64,000 bases of DNA from Xenorhabdus sp014467285 (GCF_014467285.1 NZ_NKHR01000002.1:288442-352441), one strand, 5' to 3'. Shown: positions 17,532 to 26,865, counted from the stretch's first letter. Numbers and translations are program-made. Notes: generated by a model from the letters alone, not told the origin.

Positions 17532-18237
17532 TTCTATTGATCCAATAAATACTGCTCCAATAAATACCATTGATTCAAAAATCGATACAGATGCCCCGAT
17601 TATTCAGGCACTGTTTGGCGGCACTTTCGATCCTATCCATTATGGTCATTTGCGCCCTGTGGAAGCATTGGCACAGCTAGTGGGACTCAATCAGGTGATT
17701 TTATTGCCTAATCACGTTCCACCACATCGTCCTCAGCCAGAGGCGAGTGCTCAACAACGGCTGGAAATGGTTCGTCTGGCTGTACAGGATAATCCGTTGT
17801 TTACTGTGGATACTCGTGAGCTGGAGCGACAAACACCATCTTACACAGTGGAAACATTGAAATCCTTTCGTCAGGAAGCGGGGGAAGAACGCCCGTTGGC
17901 ATTCATTATCGGGCAGGACTCATTACAAACTATTCATACATGGTATAAATGGGAAGAATTGCTCGATATCTGCCATCTGTTGGTCTGTTCCCGTCCGGGT
18001 TATCAGAAGCAATTATCAAGCCCTGAAATGCAGCAATGGCTAGAAAACCACCAAGTTGATACTCCATTTCCATTGCGTCAAAAACCACACGGTTATATTT
18101 ACTTAGCCGCGACTCCGCTATTAAACATTTCGGCGACAGACATTCGCCAACGCCACCAACAAGGTCTAAGTTGTGATGACCTGCTCCCCCCATCGATACA
18201 AAATTATATCGATTCATGGGGACTATATAAGCAATAG
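17524..18237 (+). CDS. nadD: NadD, nicotinate-mononucleotide adenylyltransferase
   Basis: Makes nicotinate adenine dinucleotide from NaMN and ATP in NAD synthesis. The nucleotidyltransferase motif GGTFDPIHYGHL is at residues 32-43, and the C-terminal ISATDIR motif is present. At 237 residues it is about 25 longer than E. coli NadD. The extra is all N-terminal, is low in complexity (PINTAPINT), and is encoded by two copies of CCAATAAATAC. No start closer to the motif is evident, and the overlap with holA supports this ATG. Confidence 0.94.
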   Translation: MLDSIDPINTAPINTIDSKIDTDAPIIQALFGGTFDPIHYGHLRPVEALAQLVGLNQVILLPNHVPPHRPQPEASAQQRLEMVRLAVQDNPLFTVDTRELERQTPSYTVETLKSFRQEAGEERPLAFIIGQDSLQTIHTWYKWEELLDICHLLVCSRPGYQKQLSSPEMQQWLENHQVDTPFPLRQKPHGYIYLAATPLLNISATDIRQRHQQGLSCDDLLPPSIQNYIDSWGLYKQ

Positions 18238-18352
18238 ATAAGCAATAGCGAAATCATACAGCGAATTGCCGCCAAGTTGCTTACTTTTACAGAGATTGGC
18301 ATGCTATTATTCTGCGTTACTCAACCAATTTTATAAAATAAAGGTGATCCTT

Positions 18353-18670
18353 TTGCAAGGCACAGAACTACAACAATTTGTTATTGATAAACTTGAAGAT
18401 TCCAAAGCACAGGATATTGTTTCTATAGACGTTCGTGGAAAATCCAGCATTACTGATTGCATGGTTATCTGCACCGGAACATCAAACCGTCATCTGATGT
18501 CTGTGGCAGATAATCTCGTTGATGACTGCCGCGAAGCCGGCATCATGCCTCTGGGTGTTGAAGGGCAAGGGATTTCCGACTGGATAGTCGTGGATCTCGG
18601 CGAAATTATGGTTCATGTTATGCAGGAAGACAGCCGTCGCATGTATGAACTGGAAAAACTCTGGAGTTGA
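18353..18670 (+). CDS. rsfS: RsfS, ribosomal silencing factor
   Basis: A 105-residue protein that binds L14 on the 50S subunit and blocks joining with 30S in starvation. The frame opens further upstream, but the start is the TTG at 18353: AAGGTGA lies 5 bases before it, and the product then begins LQGTELQQFVIDK, lined up with E. coli MQGKALQDFVIDK. The end (DSRRMYELEKLWS) is typical. RlmH starts 2 bases after the stop. Confidence 0.93.
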   Translation: MQGTELQQFVIDKLEDSKAQDIVSIDVRGKSSITDCMVICTGTSNRHLMSVADNLVDDCREAGIMPLGVEGQGISDWIVVDLGEIMVHVMQEDSRRMYELEKLWS

Positions 18671-18672
18671 GT

Positions 18673-19143
18673 TTGAAGTTACAACTGATCGCTGTAGGAA
18701 CAAAGATGCCGGACTGGGTACAGACCGGCTTCATGGATTACTTGAATCGTTTTCCCAAGGATATGCCTTTTGAACTGATTGAAGTTCCAGCAGGAAAACG
18801 CGGCAAAAACGCAGACATCAAGCGTATTCTGGAAAAGGAAGGCGAACAGATGTTGGCTGCTGTTGGTAAAGGCAATCGCATTGTAACTCTGGATATCCCT
18901 GGCTCTCGTTGGGACACACCTCAATTGGCGCAACAGCTTGATCGCTGGAAACTGGATGGCAGGAATGTCAGTTTACTGATTGGTGGCCCCGAAGGTTTGG
19001 CTCCGGCCTGTAAAGCAGCAGCGGAACAAAGTTGGTCACTTTCTCCCCTGACTATGCCACACCCCCTCGTGCGGGTTCTGGTTGCAGAGAGCCTTTACCG
19101 GGCATGGAGCATCACAACTAACCACCCTTATCATCGGGAATAA
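18673..19143 (+). CDS. rlmH: RlmH, 23S rRNA pseudouridine-1915 N3-methyltransferase
   Basis: A SPOUT-class methyltransferase acting on helix 69 of 70S ribosomes. The start is taken as the TTG at 18673, with GGAG 6 bases upstream; this gives a product beginning LKLQLIAVGTKMPDWV, 156 residues, as in E. coli. A TTG two codons upstream overlaps the rsfS stop and is less likely. The SAM-binding knot motif LLIGGPEGL and the C-terminal SITTNHPYHRE are intact. Confidence 0.94.
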   Translation: MKLQLIAVGTKMPDWVQTGFMDYLNRFPKDMPFELIEVPAGKRGKNADIKRILEKEGEQMLAAVGKGNRIVTLDIPGSRWDTPQLAQQLDRWKLDGRNVSLLIGGPEGLAPACKAAAEQSWSLSPLTMPHPLVRVLVAESLYRAWSITTNHPYHRE

Positions 19144-19179
19144 ATTGGGTAATCTATCACTGTGAATTCTGGCAATGAG

Positions 19180-21120
19180 ATGAAGAAGAAACGAACTCCT
19201 TTTCGTGATCATTCGGCTGAATCAGCCCTATTCATACGCCGCGCACTTGTGGCGTTTATAGGTATTATTATTTTAACCGGCATTTTGATTGCTAATCTTT
19301 ATAATCTCCAGATCACACGCCACGAAGATTACCAAACCCGCTCAAATGGGAACCGCATTAAGCTTGTTCCCATCGCTCCAAGTCGTGGGATCATTTATGA
19401 CCGCAACGGCACACCATTAGCAACTAACCGGACCATTTACCAGTTAGAGATTGTGCCGCAGAAAGTCACTGACCTTGACAAGACATTAGAAGAATTACGT
19501 TCTGTTGTTGGCCTTACTGATGAAGATATTGAAACCTTCAAAAAAGAACGTCAACGCGCACGTCGCTTTACTTCAATTCCACTGAAAACACCACTGGATC
19601 AGGTTCAGGTGGCGCGGTTTTCTGTCAACCAATACCGTTTTACGGGGTTAGAAATCAAGGGATACCAGCGCCGTTATTATCCTTACGACTCTGCCCTGAC
19701 TCATGTAATCGGCTATGTTGCTAAAATAAATGATAAAGATGTAGAGCGGCTCGATAAAGAGGGGATTTTGCCTGACTACGCTGCCAGTCATGATATCGGC
19801 AAGCTGGGTATTGAGCGTTATTATGAATCTATTTTGCATGGCAAACCCGGCTACGAAGAAGTGGAAGTTAACAATCGTGGCAGAGTCATTCGCCAACTGC
19901 ACGAACAGCCCCCACAGGCAGGCAAGGATATTTATCTGTCAATCGATTTGGAGCTGCAAACTTACATCGAAAAGATACTGACAACCAGCCGTGCAGGTGT
20001 TGTTGTTACCGATCCTCGTACTGGGGAAGTTTTAGCTATGGTATCCAACCCAAGCTACAATCCAAATATGTTTGTTGATGGCATATCGGGCAAAGAGTAT
20101 AAAACCTTGCTTAACAATCCCAATCGCCCGTTAATTAACCGTGCAACGCAAGGGGCTTATCCACCTGCATCGACGGTAAAACCTTTTATTGCTGTCGCCG
20201 CCCTTAGCAGTGATGTCATTACAAAAAACACCACGATAAACGATCCGGGTTGGTGGCAGTTGCCGGGATCAGATCAGCGTTACCGTGACTGGAAACGTTG
20301 GGGACATGGCAAATTGAATGTTCATAAATCAATTGTTGAATCAGCGGATACTTTTTTCTATCAAGTTGCTTACGATATGGGCATTGATAGGTTATCTGAA
20401 TGGATGACAAAATTTGGCTATGGCCAATTTACGGGCATTGATTTGAAAGAAGAAAACCCAGGCAATATGCCTACCCGTGAATGGAAACTCAAACGCTACA
20501 AAAAACCGTGGTATCAAGGCGATACCATTTCTGTTGGCATCGGTCAGGGATACTGGACTGCAACGCCAATGCAGATGGTAAAAGCCCTAATGATATTGAT
20601 CAATGATGGAAAAGTTAAGACCCCACATTTCTTGATAAGCACTCGCGTAAATGGAGAAATGCAACCTTATCAACCTCCAGCCAGCGAGCAAATTGGGGAT
20701 ATTCATTCTGGATACTGGGAAATTGCCAAAGATGGCATGTATGGCGTTGCCAATGCTCCAAATGGTACTGCCCGCAGAGTCTTTGCTGGCACACCATACA
20801 AAGCCGCAGCTAAATCAGGTACAGCCCAGGTTTTCAGTTATGAAACTTATAATGCAAGCAAACTTGCTGAACATCTACGTGATCATAAGCTGATGATTGC
20901 CTTTGCACCTTATGACAACCCAACCGTTGCCATTTCCATCATTCTGGAAAATGGTGGTTCAGGGCCATCCGTCGGCGCTATCGTCCGCCAAATTCTGGAT
21001 CATATCTTGCTCAAGGATAACAACACTGCCTCTCCTGACGCAGCCTCAGCGACGACAGGAGTTCAGCCTGCCAGAATACAAGCGACCAGTACACAAGCTA
21101 CCAGAACACAAGCTAATTGA
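19180..21120 (+). CDS. mrdA: MrdA, penicillin-binding protein 2
   Basis: The transpeptidase of the elongasome, working with RodA to keep rod shape. The ATG at 19180 matches the family; a GTG at 19162 is in frame. It has 646 residues: one membrane helix at about 20-42, a PBP dimer domain, then the transpeptidase domain with nucleophile S331 in STVK and the KSGTAQ motif near residue 545. The C-terminal tail ends in a repeated QAT-x-TQA pattern encoded by 15-bp tandem repeats, unlike the E. coli tail. Confidence 0.95.
   Translation: MKKKRTPFRDHSAESALFIRRALVAFIGIIILTGILIANLYNLQITRHEDYQTRSNGNRIKLVPIAPSRGIIYDRNGTPLATNRTIYQLEIVPQKVTDLDKTLEELRSVVGLTDEDIETFKKERQRARRFTSIPLKTPLDQVQVARFSVNQYRFTGLEIKGYQRRYYPYDSALTHVIGYVAKINDKDVERLDKEGILPDYAASHDIGKLGIERYYESILHGKPGYEEVEVNNRGRVIRQLHEQPPQAGKDIYLSIDLELQTYIEKILTTSRAGVVVTDPRTGEVLAMVSNPSYNPNMFVDGISGKEYKTLLNNPNRPLINRATQGAYPPASTVKPFIAVAALSSDVITKNTTINDPGWWQLPGSDQRYRDWKRWGHGKLNVHKSIVESADTFFYQVAYDMGIDRLSEWMTKFGYGQFTGIDLKEENPGNMPTREWKLKRYKKPWYQGDTISVGIGQGYWTATPMQMVKALMILINDGKVKTPHFLISTRVNGEMQPYQPPASEQIGDIHSGYWEIAKDGMYGVANAPNGTARRVFAGTPYKAAAKSGTAQVFSYETYNASKLAEHLRDHKLMIAFAPYDNPTVAISIILENGGSGPSVGAIVRQILDHILLKDNNTASPDAASATTGVQPARIQATSTQATRTQAN
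21078..21115 (+). repeat. 15-bp tandem repeat at the end of mrdA
   Basis: The units at 21078-21092 and 21093-21107 differ at only two positions (ACAAGCGACCAGTAC, ACAAGCTACCAGAAC), and a third partial copy follows. They encode the hydrophilic tail after the catalytic domain, so copy number could vary without harming PBP2. Confidence 0.75.
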
Positions 21121-21128
21121 GTAAAGCC

Positions 21129-22241
21129 ATGACAGAATCTCAAAACAAGGTTCCTTTCTGGACCCGAATACATATAGATATTCCACTGCTACTGTGCATT
21201 CTGGCATTACTGGCCTACAGCCTTTTTATTATGTGGAGTGCCAGTGGACAAGACATTGATATGATGGAACGCAAAGTCGGGCAAGTTGTTATGGGGTTCA
21301 TCGTGATGATCGTCTTGGCTCAAGTGCCTCCACGCTTATATGAAAATTGGGCCCCTTACCTCTACATTGTATGCGTCATCCTGCTGATTTTAGTTGATGT
21401 TTTTGGGCAGATTAGTAAAGGAGCACAACGCTGGTTAGACTTGGGCATTGTGCGCTTCCAGCCATCAGAAATTGCCAAAATCGCGGTTCCTCTGATGGTG
21501 GCTCGTTTTATGAACCGTGACCTTTGCCCACCTTCCCTGAAAAACACGGGCATCGCACTATTCCTGACTTTTCTGCCCACCCTTCTGGTGGCAGCACAAC
21601 CAGATCTGGGAACTTCCATTCTGGTTGCAGCCTCTGGCATATTTATTCTGTTTCTGGCAGGAATGAATTGGAAATTAATTGGCATTGCGGTTTTACTGAT
21701 TGCCTGTTTCATTCCAATATTGTGGTTCTTCCTTATGCACGATTATCAGCGCGACCGCGTTATGATGCTGCTGGATCCTGAAAGTGATCCACTGGGAAAA
21801 GGCTACCACATCATCCAATCCAAGATAGCCATCGGCTCAGGCGGTTTATTCGGGAAAGGTTGGTTGCAAGGTACACAGTCACAACTTGAATTTCTTCCCG
21901 AACGACACACTGACTTTATTTTTGCCGTCTTGTCGGAAGAATTGGGGTTGGTAGGCGTTCTTGTTTTGCTCGGACTCTACCTGATGGTCATTATGCGCGG
22001 CTTATTTATTGCTGCCAAAGCACAAAATACTTTCGGCCGTGTGATGGCCGGGGGATTGATATTGATTTTATTTGTTTATGTCTTCGTTAATATTGGCATG
22101 GTAAGCGGCATCCTACCTGTGGTCGGCGTCCCTCTGCCTCTAATTAGTTACGGAGGTTCAGCATTGATTGTCTTAATGGCGGGATTCGGCATTATCATGT
22201 CGATACATACACATCGTAAATTATTGTCCAAAAGTTTATGA
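21129..22241 (+). CDS. mrdB: MrdB/RodA, peptidoglycan glycosyltransferase
   Basis: A SEDS-family lipid II polymerase with about ten membrane helices, partner of PBP2 in side-wall synthesis. The start is the ATG at 21129 (MTESQNKVPFW), 370 residues; in-frame codons upstream overlap mrdA. The conserved blocks WLDLGIVRFQPSEIAKIA, AAQPDLGTS and LPLISYGGSALIVLMAGFG are all present. It lies between mrdA and rlpA, the usual order. Confidence 0.95.
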   Translation: MTESQNKVPFWTRIHIDIPLLLCILALLAYSLFIMWSASGQDIDMMERKVGQVVMGFIVMIVLAQVPPRLYENWAPYLYIVCVILLILVDVFGQISKGAQRWLDLGIVRFQPSEIAKIAVPLMVARFMNRDLCPPSLKNTGIALFLTFLPTLLVAAQPDLGTSILVAASGIFILFLAGMNWKLIGIAVLLIACFIPILWFFLMHDYQRDRVMMLLDPESDPLGKGYHIIQSKIAIGSGGLFGKGWLQGTQSQLEFLPERHTDFIFAVLSEELGLVGVLVLLGLYLMVIMRGLFIAAKAQNTFGRVMAGGLILILFVYVFVNIGMVSGILPVVGVPLPLISYGGSALIVLMAGFGIIMSIHTHRKLLSKSL

Positions 22242-22253
22242 GGAAGAAGTTTC

Positions 22254-23258
22254 ATGCGTCAACAATGGCTTATACTTAGCATCCTAGCGGTACTGATATC
22301 AGGCTGTACAACAACAGACACTAACCGGGCATCTTCCCTTCCCCCTGTCCCAACCCGTGATGTTTTGGGTGCTGAGCCTCAATATGAGCCTTATCATCCA
22401 AGCGCCAATCAGGATTATCAGAAGGATGGGCAAACGTATCGCATCGTGCAAGATCCGGCTAATTTCAGCCAAACAGGTTATGCCAGTTGGTTTGGTGAAG
22501 AATCCAATGGAAAGATGACCGCAATTGGTGAACGAGCCAGCCCTTATTCTTTAACGGCTGCCCATCCGACGTTGCCTATTCCAAGCTATGTGCGTGTCAC
22601 CAATTTAAGCAATGGGCGCATGATGATTGTCAGGATTAATGATCGGGGACCTTACAATAAGCCGGGAAAAATCATTGAATTATCACGTGCAGCAGCAGAG
22701 CGATTAAACTTGATGCCGCAAAGCAAAGTAAAATTGGATGGCATTCAAGTTGCACCTGATGGTTCACTCTCTGGTTTAGGCACTGAGGGGGCAACGATTG
22801 TTAAACAGAGCTATGCCTTACCTGAAAGACCCAATATTGGTTCTCAGTCATTTATCAAAGCGCCCATGATAAGCGACTCCACATCACAGAATACTGTGGA
22901 ACCATCGGCTGTTGAACAAAAACCTTCTGGTGACACAGAAAGCCAGCCTGTTACTCCACCAGCGACAACATCATCGGATTCGAAAGAATCCTCTAGTCCT
23001 AATAGTCCTAAAACCCGGTCTGGTTCAGTATCGGCAGGTAGTTATATGGTACAAGTAGGTGCTGTCAGCGCTGAGCAAAAAGCTAAAGAATGGCAACAAT
23101 CTTTGAGTCAGCGTTTTAACGTGCAAGGCCGTACTACCCAATTTGGCAATGTCTATCGCGTTCAATTGGGGCCGCTTAACAGCCGCCAGCAAGCCCTGGA
23201 ATTACAAAAAAAACTAATGGATCAAATCCATCAATCCTCTTTTATTGTTGCGCCCTGA
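22254..23258 (+). CDS. rlpA: RlpA, septal-ring lytic transglycosylase lipoprotein
   Basis: A 334-residue lipoprotein with lipobox LISG-C at residue 18. A double-psi beta-barrel (about 75-170, with GYASWFGEESNGKMTAIGE) cleaves denuded glycan strands in some bacteria. A Ser/Thr/Pro-rich linker (about 205-260) leads to a SPOR domain (about 262-334) that brings it to division septa. Shine-Dalgarno AGGAAG is 7 bases before the ATG. It probably ends the leuS-rlpA run. Confidence 0.93.
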   Translation: MRQQWLILSILAVLISGCTTTDTNRASSLPPVPTRDVLGAEPQYEPYHPSANQDYQKDGQTYRIVQDPANFSQTGYASWFGEESNGKMTAIGERASPYSLTAAHPTLPIPSYVRVTNLSNGRMMIVRINDRGPYNKPGKIIELSRAAAERLNLMPQSKVKLDGIQVAPDGSLSGLGTEGATIVKQSYALPERPNIGSQSFIKAPMISDSTSQNTVEPSAVEQKPSGDTESQPVTPPATTSSDSKESSSPNSPKTRSGSVSAGSYMVQVGAVSAEQKAKEWQQSLSQRFNVQGRTTQFGNVYRVQLGPLNSRQQALELQKKLMDQIHQSSFIVAP

Positions 23259-23277
23259 TCCGTTATACCAATGTTGC

Positions 23278-23339
23278 TATACCCATTAAAGGATGAACCT
23301 AGCCAATAAGGTGGCAATTTGAAAGACGATGGGTGTATA
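23278..23339. repeat. Possible degenerate MITE-like palindromic element
   Basis: A short segment is bounded by TATACCCAT and ATGGGTGTATA (inverted with a 2-base slip) and contains CAATTTGAAAGACGATGGG. This resembles the right end of a dispersed intergenic repeat that I recall from Photorhabdus and Xenorhabdus. It is a weak call made from memory and one copy only. Confidence 0.3.
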
Positions 23340-23543
23340 TCAACAGAAATAAATGGCATCATTGCCTGCTGGCTGGATTATCTGATTCCTAGCAGCAGGC
23401 AGATAAAATTGCGGTGAATAAAATACGGGTAAAAAAGTGTAAACCTTCAATTCACCCAATTTTGTTTAATGTCAGCTTTTTTTTCATTTGTTATTATGTC
23501 AATTATTATCAATCCCTTTCTCACGGATGTTATCTAATCAATC

Positions 23544-24752
23544 ATGAAATACATAGTTACTTCCCGTTTTATTAAAAATGCCACTTTAGGCATCGCCTTG
23601 GCTACCAGTGTTTCTGCGTTCGCCAACACGGATGATAATTTCAGAACAATGATCCCCGGTGTTCCCGAACTAGATTCAGAAGCCTATATTCTGATTGATT
23701 ACAATTCAGGAAAGGTATTAGCTGAAAAAAATGCAGATGTTCGCCGCGATCCCGCCAGCCTGACCAAAATGATGACCAGTTACGTCATCGGTCAAGCCAT
23801 CAAATCAGGAAAAATCGGACCAAATGATACCGTTACTGTAGGTAAAGATGCTTGGGCAACAGGGAATCCGGTATTTAAAGGTTCCTCTTTAATGTTTTTA
23901 AAGCCCGGTGACCAGGTCTCTGTTGCCATGCTATCCCGTGGTATCAACCTGCAATCCGGCAATGATGCTTGTGTCGCAATGGCGGACTACGTAGCTGGCA
24001 GTCAGGATGCGTTTGTCAGCCTGATGAATAAATACGTACAGAGCTTAGGGCTGCAAAACACGCACTTCCAGACTGTTCATGGTCTGGATGCTAATGGTCA
24101 ATATAGTTCAGCTCATGATATGGCATTGATTGGGAAAGCTTTAATCCGTGATGTACCGGATGAATATGCTATCTATAAAGAAAAAGAATTTACTTACAAC
24201 AATATTCGCCAGCCTAACCGTAACGGCTTGTTGTGGGATAAAAGTTTAAATGTTGACGGCATTAAAACAGGCCATACTAGCGGAGCGGGTTATAACCTCG
24301 TTGCTTCTGCAACCGAAGGAAATATGCGCCTGATTTCTGCCGTCATGGGTAGCCCGACGTTCAAAGGGCGTGAAACTGACAGCAAAAAATTACTGACTTG
24401 GGGCTTCCGCTTCTTTGAAACAGTTTCACCACTGCAAGTCGGTAAAGAATTTGCATCAGAACCAATTTGGTTTGGTGACACTGATAAAGTACAACTGGGC
24501 GTTGATAAAGATGTTTACCTGACGATCCCTCGCGGTCGCCTGAAAGATTTGAAAGCCAGCTATATATTGGATAATACCGAACTGCATGCACCACTCGCCC
24601 AAAATCAAGTTGTTGGCACTATTAACTTCCAGCTTGATGGTAAAACCATTGAGCAGCGTCCATTGGTTGTGATGCATGAAGTGCAAGAAGGCGGCTTTTT
24701 CAGCCGTATGATTGACTATATCCGACTGATGTTCCACCACTGGTTTGGTTAA
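23544..24752 (+). CDS. dacA: DacA, D-alanyl-D-alanine carboxypeptidase (PBP5)
   Basis: Trims the terminal D-Ala from pentapeptides on the outer face of the inner membrane. It has 402 residues with a signal peptide ending at AFA. The catalytic S72-LTK75, the SGND motif near 128 and KTG near 231 are intact. A C-terminal beta-domain and an amphipathic membrane anchor (FFSRMIDYIRLMFHHWFG) close the protein. It stands alone in the rlpA-dacA-ybeD order known from E. coli. Confidence 0.96.
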   Translation: MKYIVTSRFIKNATLGIALATSVSAFANTDDNFRTMIPGVPELDSEAYILIDYNSGKVLAEKNADVRRDPASLTKMMTSYVIGQAIKSGKIGPNDTVTVGKDAWATGNPVFKGSSLMFLKPGDQVSVAMLSRGINLQSGNDACVAMADYVAGSQDAFVSLMNKYVQSLGLQNTHFQTVHGLDANGQYSSAHDMALIGKALIRDVPDEYAIYKEKEFTYNNIRQPNRNGLLWDKSLNVDGIKTGHTSGAGYNLVASATEGNMRLISAVMGSPTFKGRETDSKKLLTWGFRFFETVSPLQVGKEFASEPIWFGDTDKVQLGVDKDVYLTIPRGRLKDLKASYILDNTELHAPLAQNQVVGTINFQLDGKTIEQRPLVVMHEVQEGGFFSRMIDYIRLMFHHWFG

Positions 24753-24812
24753 TCTATTGAAAGTTGGGTATTTAACCCTATATTAGTTACATATTGTCAG
24801 AAAATTATCACA

Positions 24813-24840
24813 CCACGGCAAATCATCCTTTTTGCCGTGG
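24813..24840 (+). promoter_or_regulatory. Stem-loop between dacA and ybeD
   Basis: CCACGGCAAA and TTTGCCGTGG make a perfect 10-bp stem with an 8-nt loop, 21 bases before the ybeD ATG. No T-tract follows. It may end or stabilise dacA mRNA or affect ybeD translation. Confidence 0.5.
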
Positions 24841-24860
24841 CAAATACATGAGGAACGCCC

Positions 24861-25124
24861 ATGAAAACAAAATTAAATGAACTGCTTGAGTTCCCCTGCT
24901 CATTTACCTATAAAGTGATGGGCTTAGCTCAACCTGAGCTGGTGGATCAAGTTGTTGAAGTAGTTCAGCGCCATGCGCCGGGTGATTACTCTCCAGTCGT
25001 AAAACCAAGCAGCAAAGGCAATTACCACTCAGTTTCCATTACTATCAACGCTACGCATATTGAGCAAGTTGAAATACTGTATGAAGAATTGGGTAATCTG
25101 GAATTAGTGCGCGTTGTGCTGTAA
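24861..25124 (+). CDS. ybeD: YbeD, DUF493 family protein
   Basis: A small 87-residue protein with the ferredoxin-like ACT-type fold of DUF493; its role is not settled. It is nearly identical in pattern to E. coli YbeD (TYKVMG, VVQRHAPGDYSP, KPSSKGNYHSVSITINATH). It sits upstream of lipB in E. coli, but here the trkG-like gene separates them. Confidence 0.94.
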   Translation: MKTKLNELLEFPCSFTYKVMGLAQPELVDQVVEVVQRHAPGDYSPVVKPSSKGNYHSVSITINATHIEQVEILYEELGNLELVRVVL

Positions 25125-25134
25125 TCGCATCTTT

Positions 25135-25166
25135 AAAAAACGCTGATTTCTTGGTCAGCGTTTTTT
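25135..25166 (+). terminator. Strong terminator after ybeD
   Basis: A 12-bp stem (AAAAAACGCTGA/TCAGCGTTTTTT) with an 8-nt loop and a run of six T. Its A-run makes it nearly symmetrical, but the convergent trkG-like gene ends more than 100 bases away. Confidence 0.9.
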
Positions 25167-25286
25167 CTGCAATTAATAGCGTTTTGTTCTTACTTGATTC
25201 AGGCGTGGTTATCTCGCGGAGACTTAGCCCAATACGGAAAAATCATTCGGCTATCTATCTACGCCCGATTTAAAAAAACGCTTAAT

Positions 25287-26747
25287 TCAAAAACGCCAAA
25301 ACGCTTTCGAACATAAAATCAGTATTGGGTAAATTTCCAGCCTTCCCAACAACATGGCAGCACACATCATCCATTTTGCTGCCGCATCAAGATCACCAAA
25401 ACCTTGTGCTGTGGCACCATATCCTATTCCCATGTTATTGATACAAGCCGCAACAGTGGCAAATGAAGTCACCAAATCATAACCGAGCAGATTCAATGCC
25501 CAGATAAAAAAGCAACTGAAAAAGACATAAAGAAAGAAGAAGCCCCAAACAGAACGCAGCACCCGTTCCTGAACTACTGATTTACCAATTTTGATGGTTG
25601 AAATGGCATTTGGATGAATGAGTTGGTTAATTTCGCTAACACTCTGTTTTGCCAAGATCATAAAGCGAAGTGCTTTGATACCGCCACAGGTTGAACCTAC
25701 GCAGCCGCCAAAAAAACTGACCGCCAGTAGCATCAGTATGGTATGAGGGGGCCACTGGGCATAATCAGCGGTTGCCAGACCGTTATCTGTCATCATGGAG
25801 CTTGTCATGAAAAAGCCATGAATGAACGCATCTTTCACACCATACATACCTGAACGATATAGCTCCAACCAAATAATGCAAACCACGCCTGCCAGTACCA
25901 ACAAAAAGAATTGCAGTTCAGCGTTTTTTAACAGTGGTCTCAGGCTCCTGCGTGTCAAGGCAACAAAATAAAGCGTAAAATTGACTGCCGACAATACTGA
26001 GAAAATCCCCCCCACCATTTCAATGGCTGCGCTGTCATAATAACCAAGGCTTTCGTTGCGGGTTGAAAATCCCCCCAAAGAAACGGTTGAGATACCATGA
26101 CAAATAGCATCAAACCATGCCATACCCGCAGCCCAGAAACTTACCGAACATAATCCCCCCAGCAACAGGTAAACAACCCATAAGCTTTTGGCACTGTCTG
26201 CAAGACGCGGGGTCAATCGTTCTTCTTTGAAAGGACCCGGCATTTCTGATTGATAGAGTTTTGCGCCACCAATTCCTAATAATGGCAAGATGGCAACAGC
26301 AAGGACAATAACGCCCAGTCCACCGATAAAATTGAGCTGGGCGCGATAATAGAGTACCGAATTAGGCAGTGCAGACACATCATTCAGCACCGTTGCCCCT
26401 GTCGTCGTAATACCTGATATACCTTCAAACATCGCGTCCACAAGGTTAATATTCAGGCTCTTGTCGAGCATAAAAGGCAAGGCGCTAAGTAACGAAAACA
26501 GCAACCAAAATAGCACAATGATAAGAAACCCATCTTGCGTGCTAGGTTGCGCTTTGGTTTTACGAGTGAAATACCAACCAGCTCCCCCGACAGTTAATCC
26601 AATGACAAATGTTTCAAAAAAAGCAAAAACACTTTTTTCCTTATAAAACAGAGCCACGAAAATAGGCAGTAGCATCGAGAGACTGTAAAGGAGCACCAGG
26701 AAACTACAAAGATGCCCAACAATTAAAAGTTGGTTTTTTTTGACCAT
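25287..26747 (-). CDS. trkG: TrkG-type potassium uptake transmembrane protein
   Basis: A 486-residue K+ translocating subunit of the Trk system, with four repeated membrane-pore-membrane units. The filter loops read TTTGATV, STVSLGGFS, MTDNGLAT and INNMGIGYG. The chain follows E. coli TrkG (485 residues, from the Rac prophage) much better than TrkH: for example VALFYKEKS, LNFIGGLGVIVLAVAILPLLGIGGAKLYQSEMP, and the C-terminal LLGRLEIYPILIL. It would work with TrkA and TrkE-type ATPase partners encoded elsewhere. It is on the minus strand between ybeD and lipB, and no phage genes are near. Confidence 0.88.
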   Translation of the reverse strand: MVKKNQLLIVGHLCSFLVLLYSLSMLLPIFVALFYKEKSVFAFFETFVIGLTVGGAGWYFTRKTKAQPSTQDGFLIIVLFWLLFSLLSALPFMLDKSLNINLVDAMFEGISGITTTGATVLNDVSALPNSVLYYRAQLNFIGGLGVIVLAVAILPLLGIGGAKLYQSEMPGPFKEERLTPRLADSAKSLWVVYLLLGGLCSVSFWAAGMAWFDAICHGISTVSLGGFSTRNESLGYYDSAAIEMVGGIFSVLSAVNFTLYFVALTRRSLRPLLKNAELQFFLLVLAGVVCIIWLELYRSGMYGVKDAFIHGFFMTSSMMTDNGLATADYAQWPPHTILMLLAVSFFGGCVGSTCGGIKALRFMILAKQSVSEINQLIHPNAISTIKIGKSVVQERVLRSVWGFFFLYVFFSCFFIWALNLLGYDLVTSFATVAACINNMGIGYGATAQGFGDLDAAAKWMMCAAMLLGRLEIYPILILCSKAFWRF

Positions 26748-26865
26748 CTGTTAGCTCAAACAGAGATTAAAGGGAAAATCATCAAAATATATAACCATGA
26801 TAATACAAAATAAAAATATATTCGTCTAATTAACAATATTATTGCTTTAAGGCATTCTCAAACTG

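Noticed and set aside
25200..26865. Prophage remnant around the trkG-like gene
   Set aside because: No integrase, att-like repeat or other phage gene is present; both flanks are core genes.
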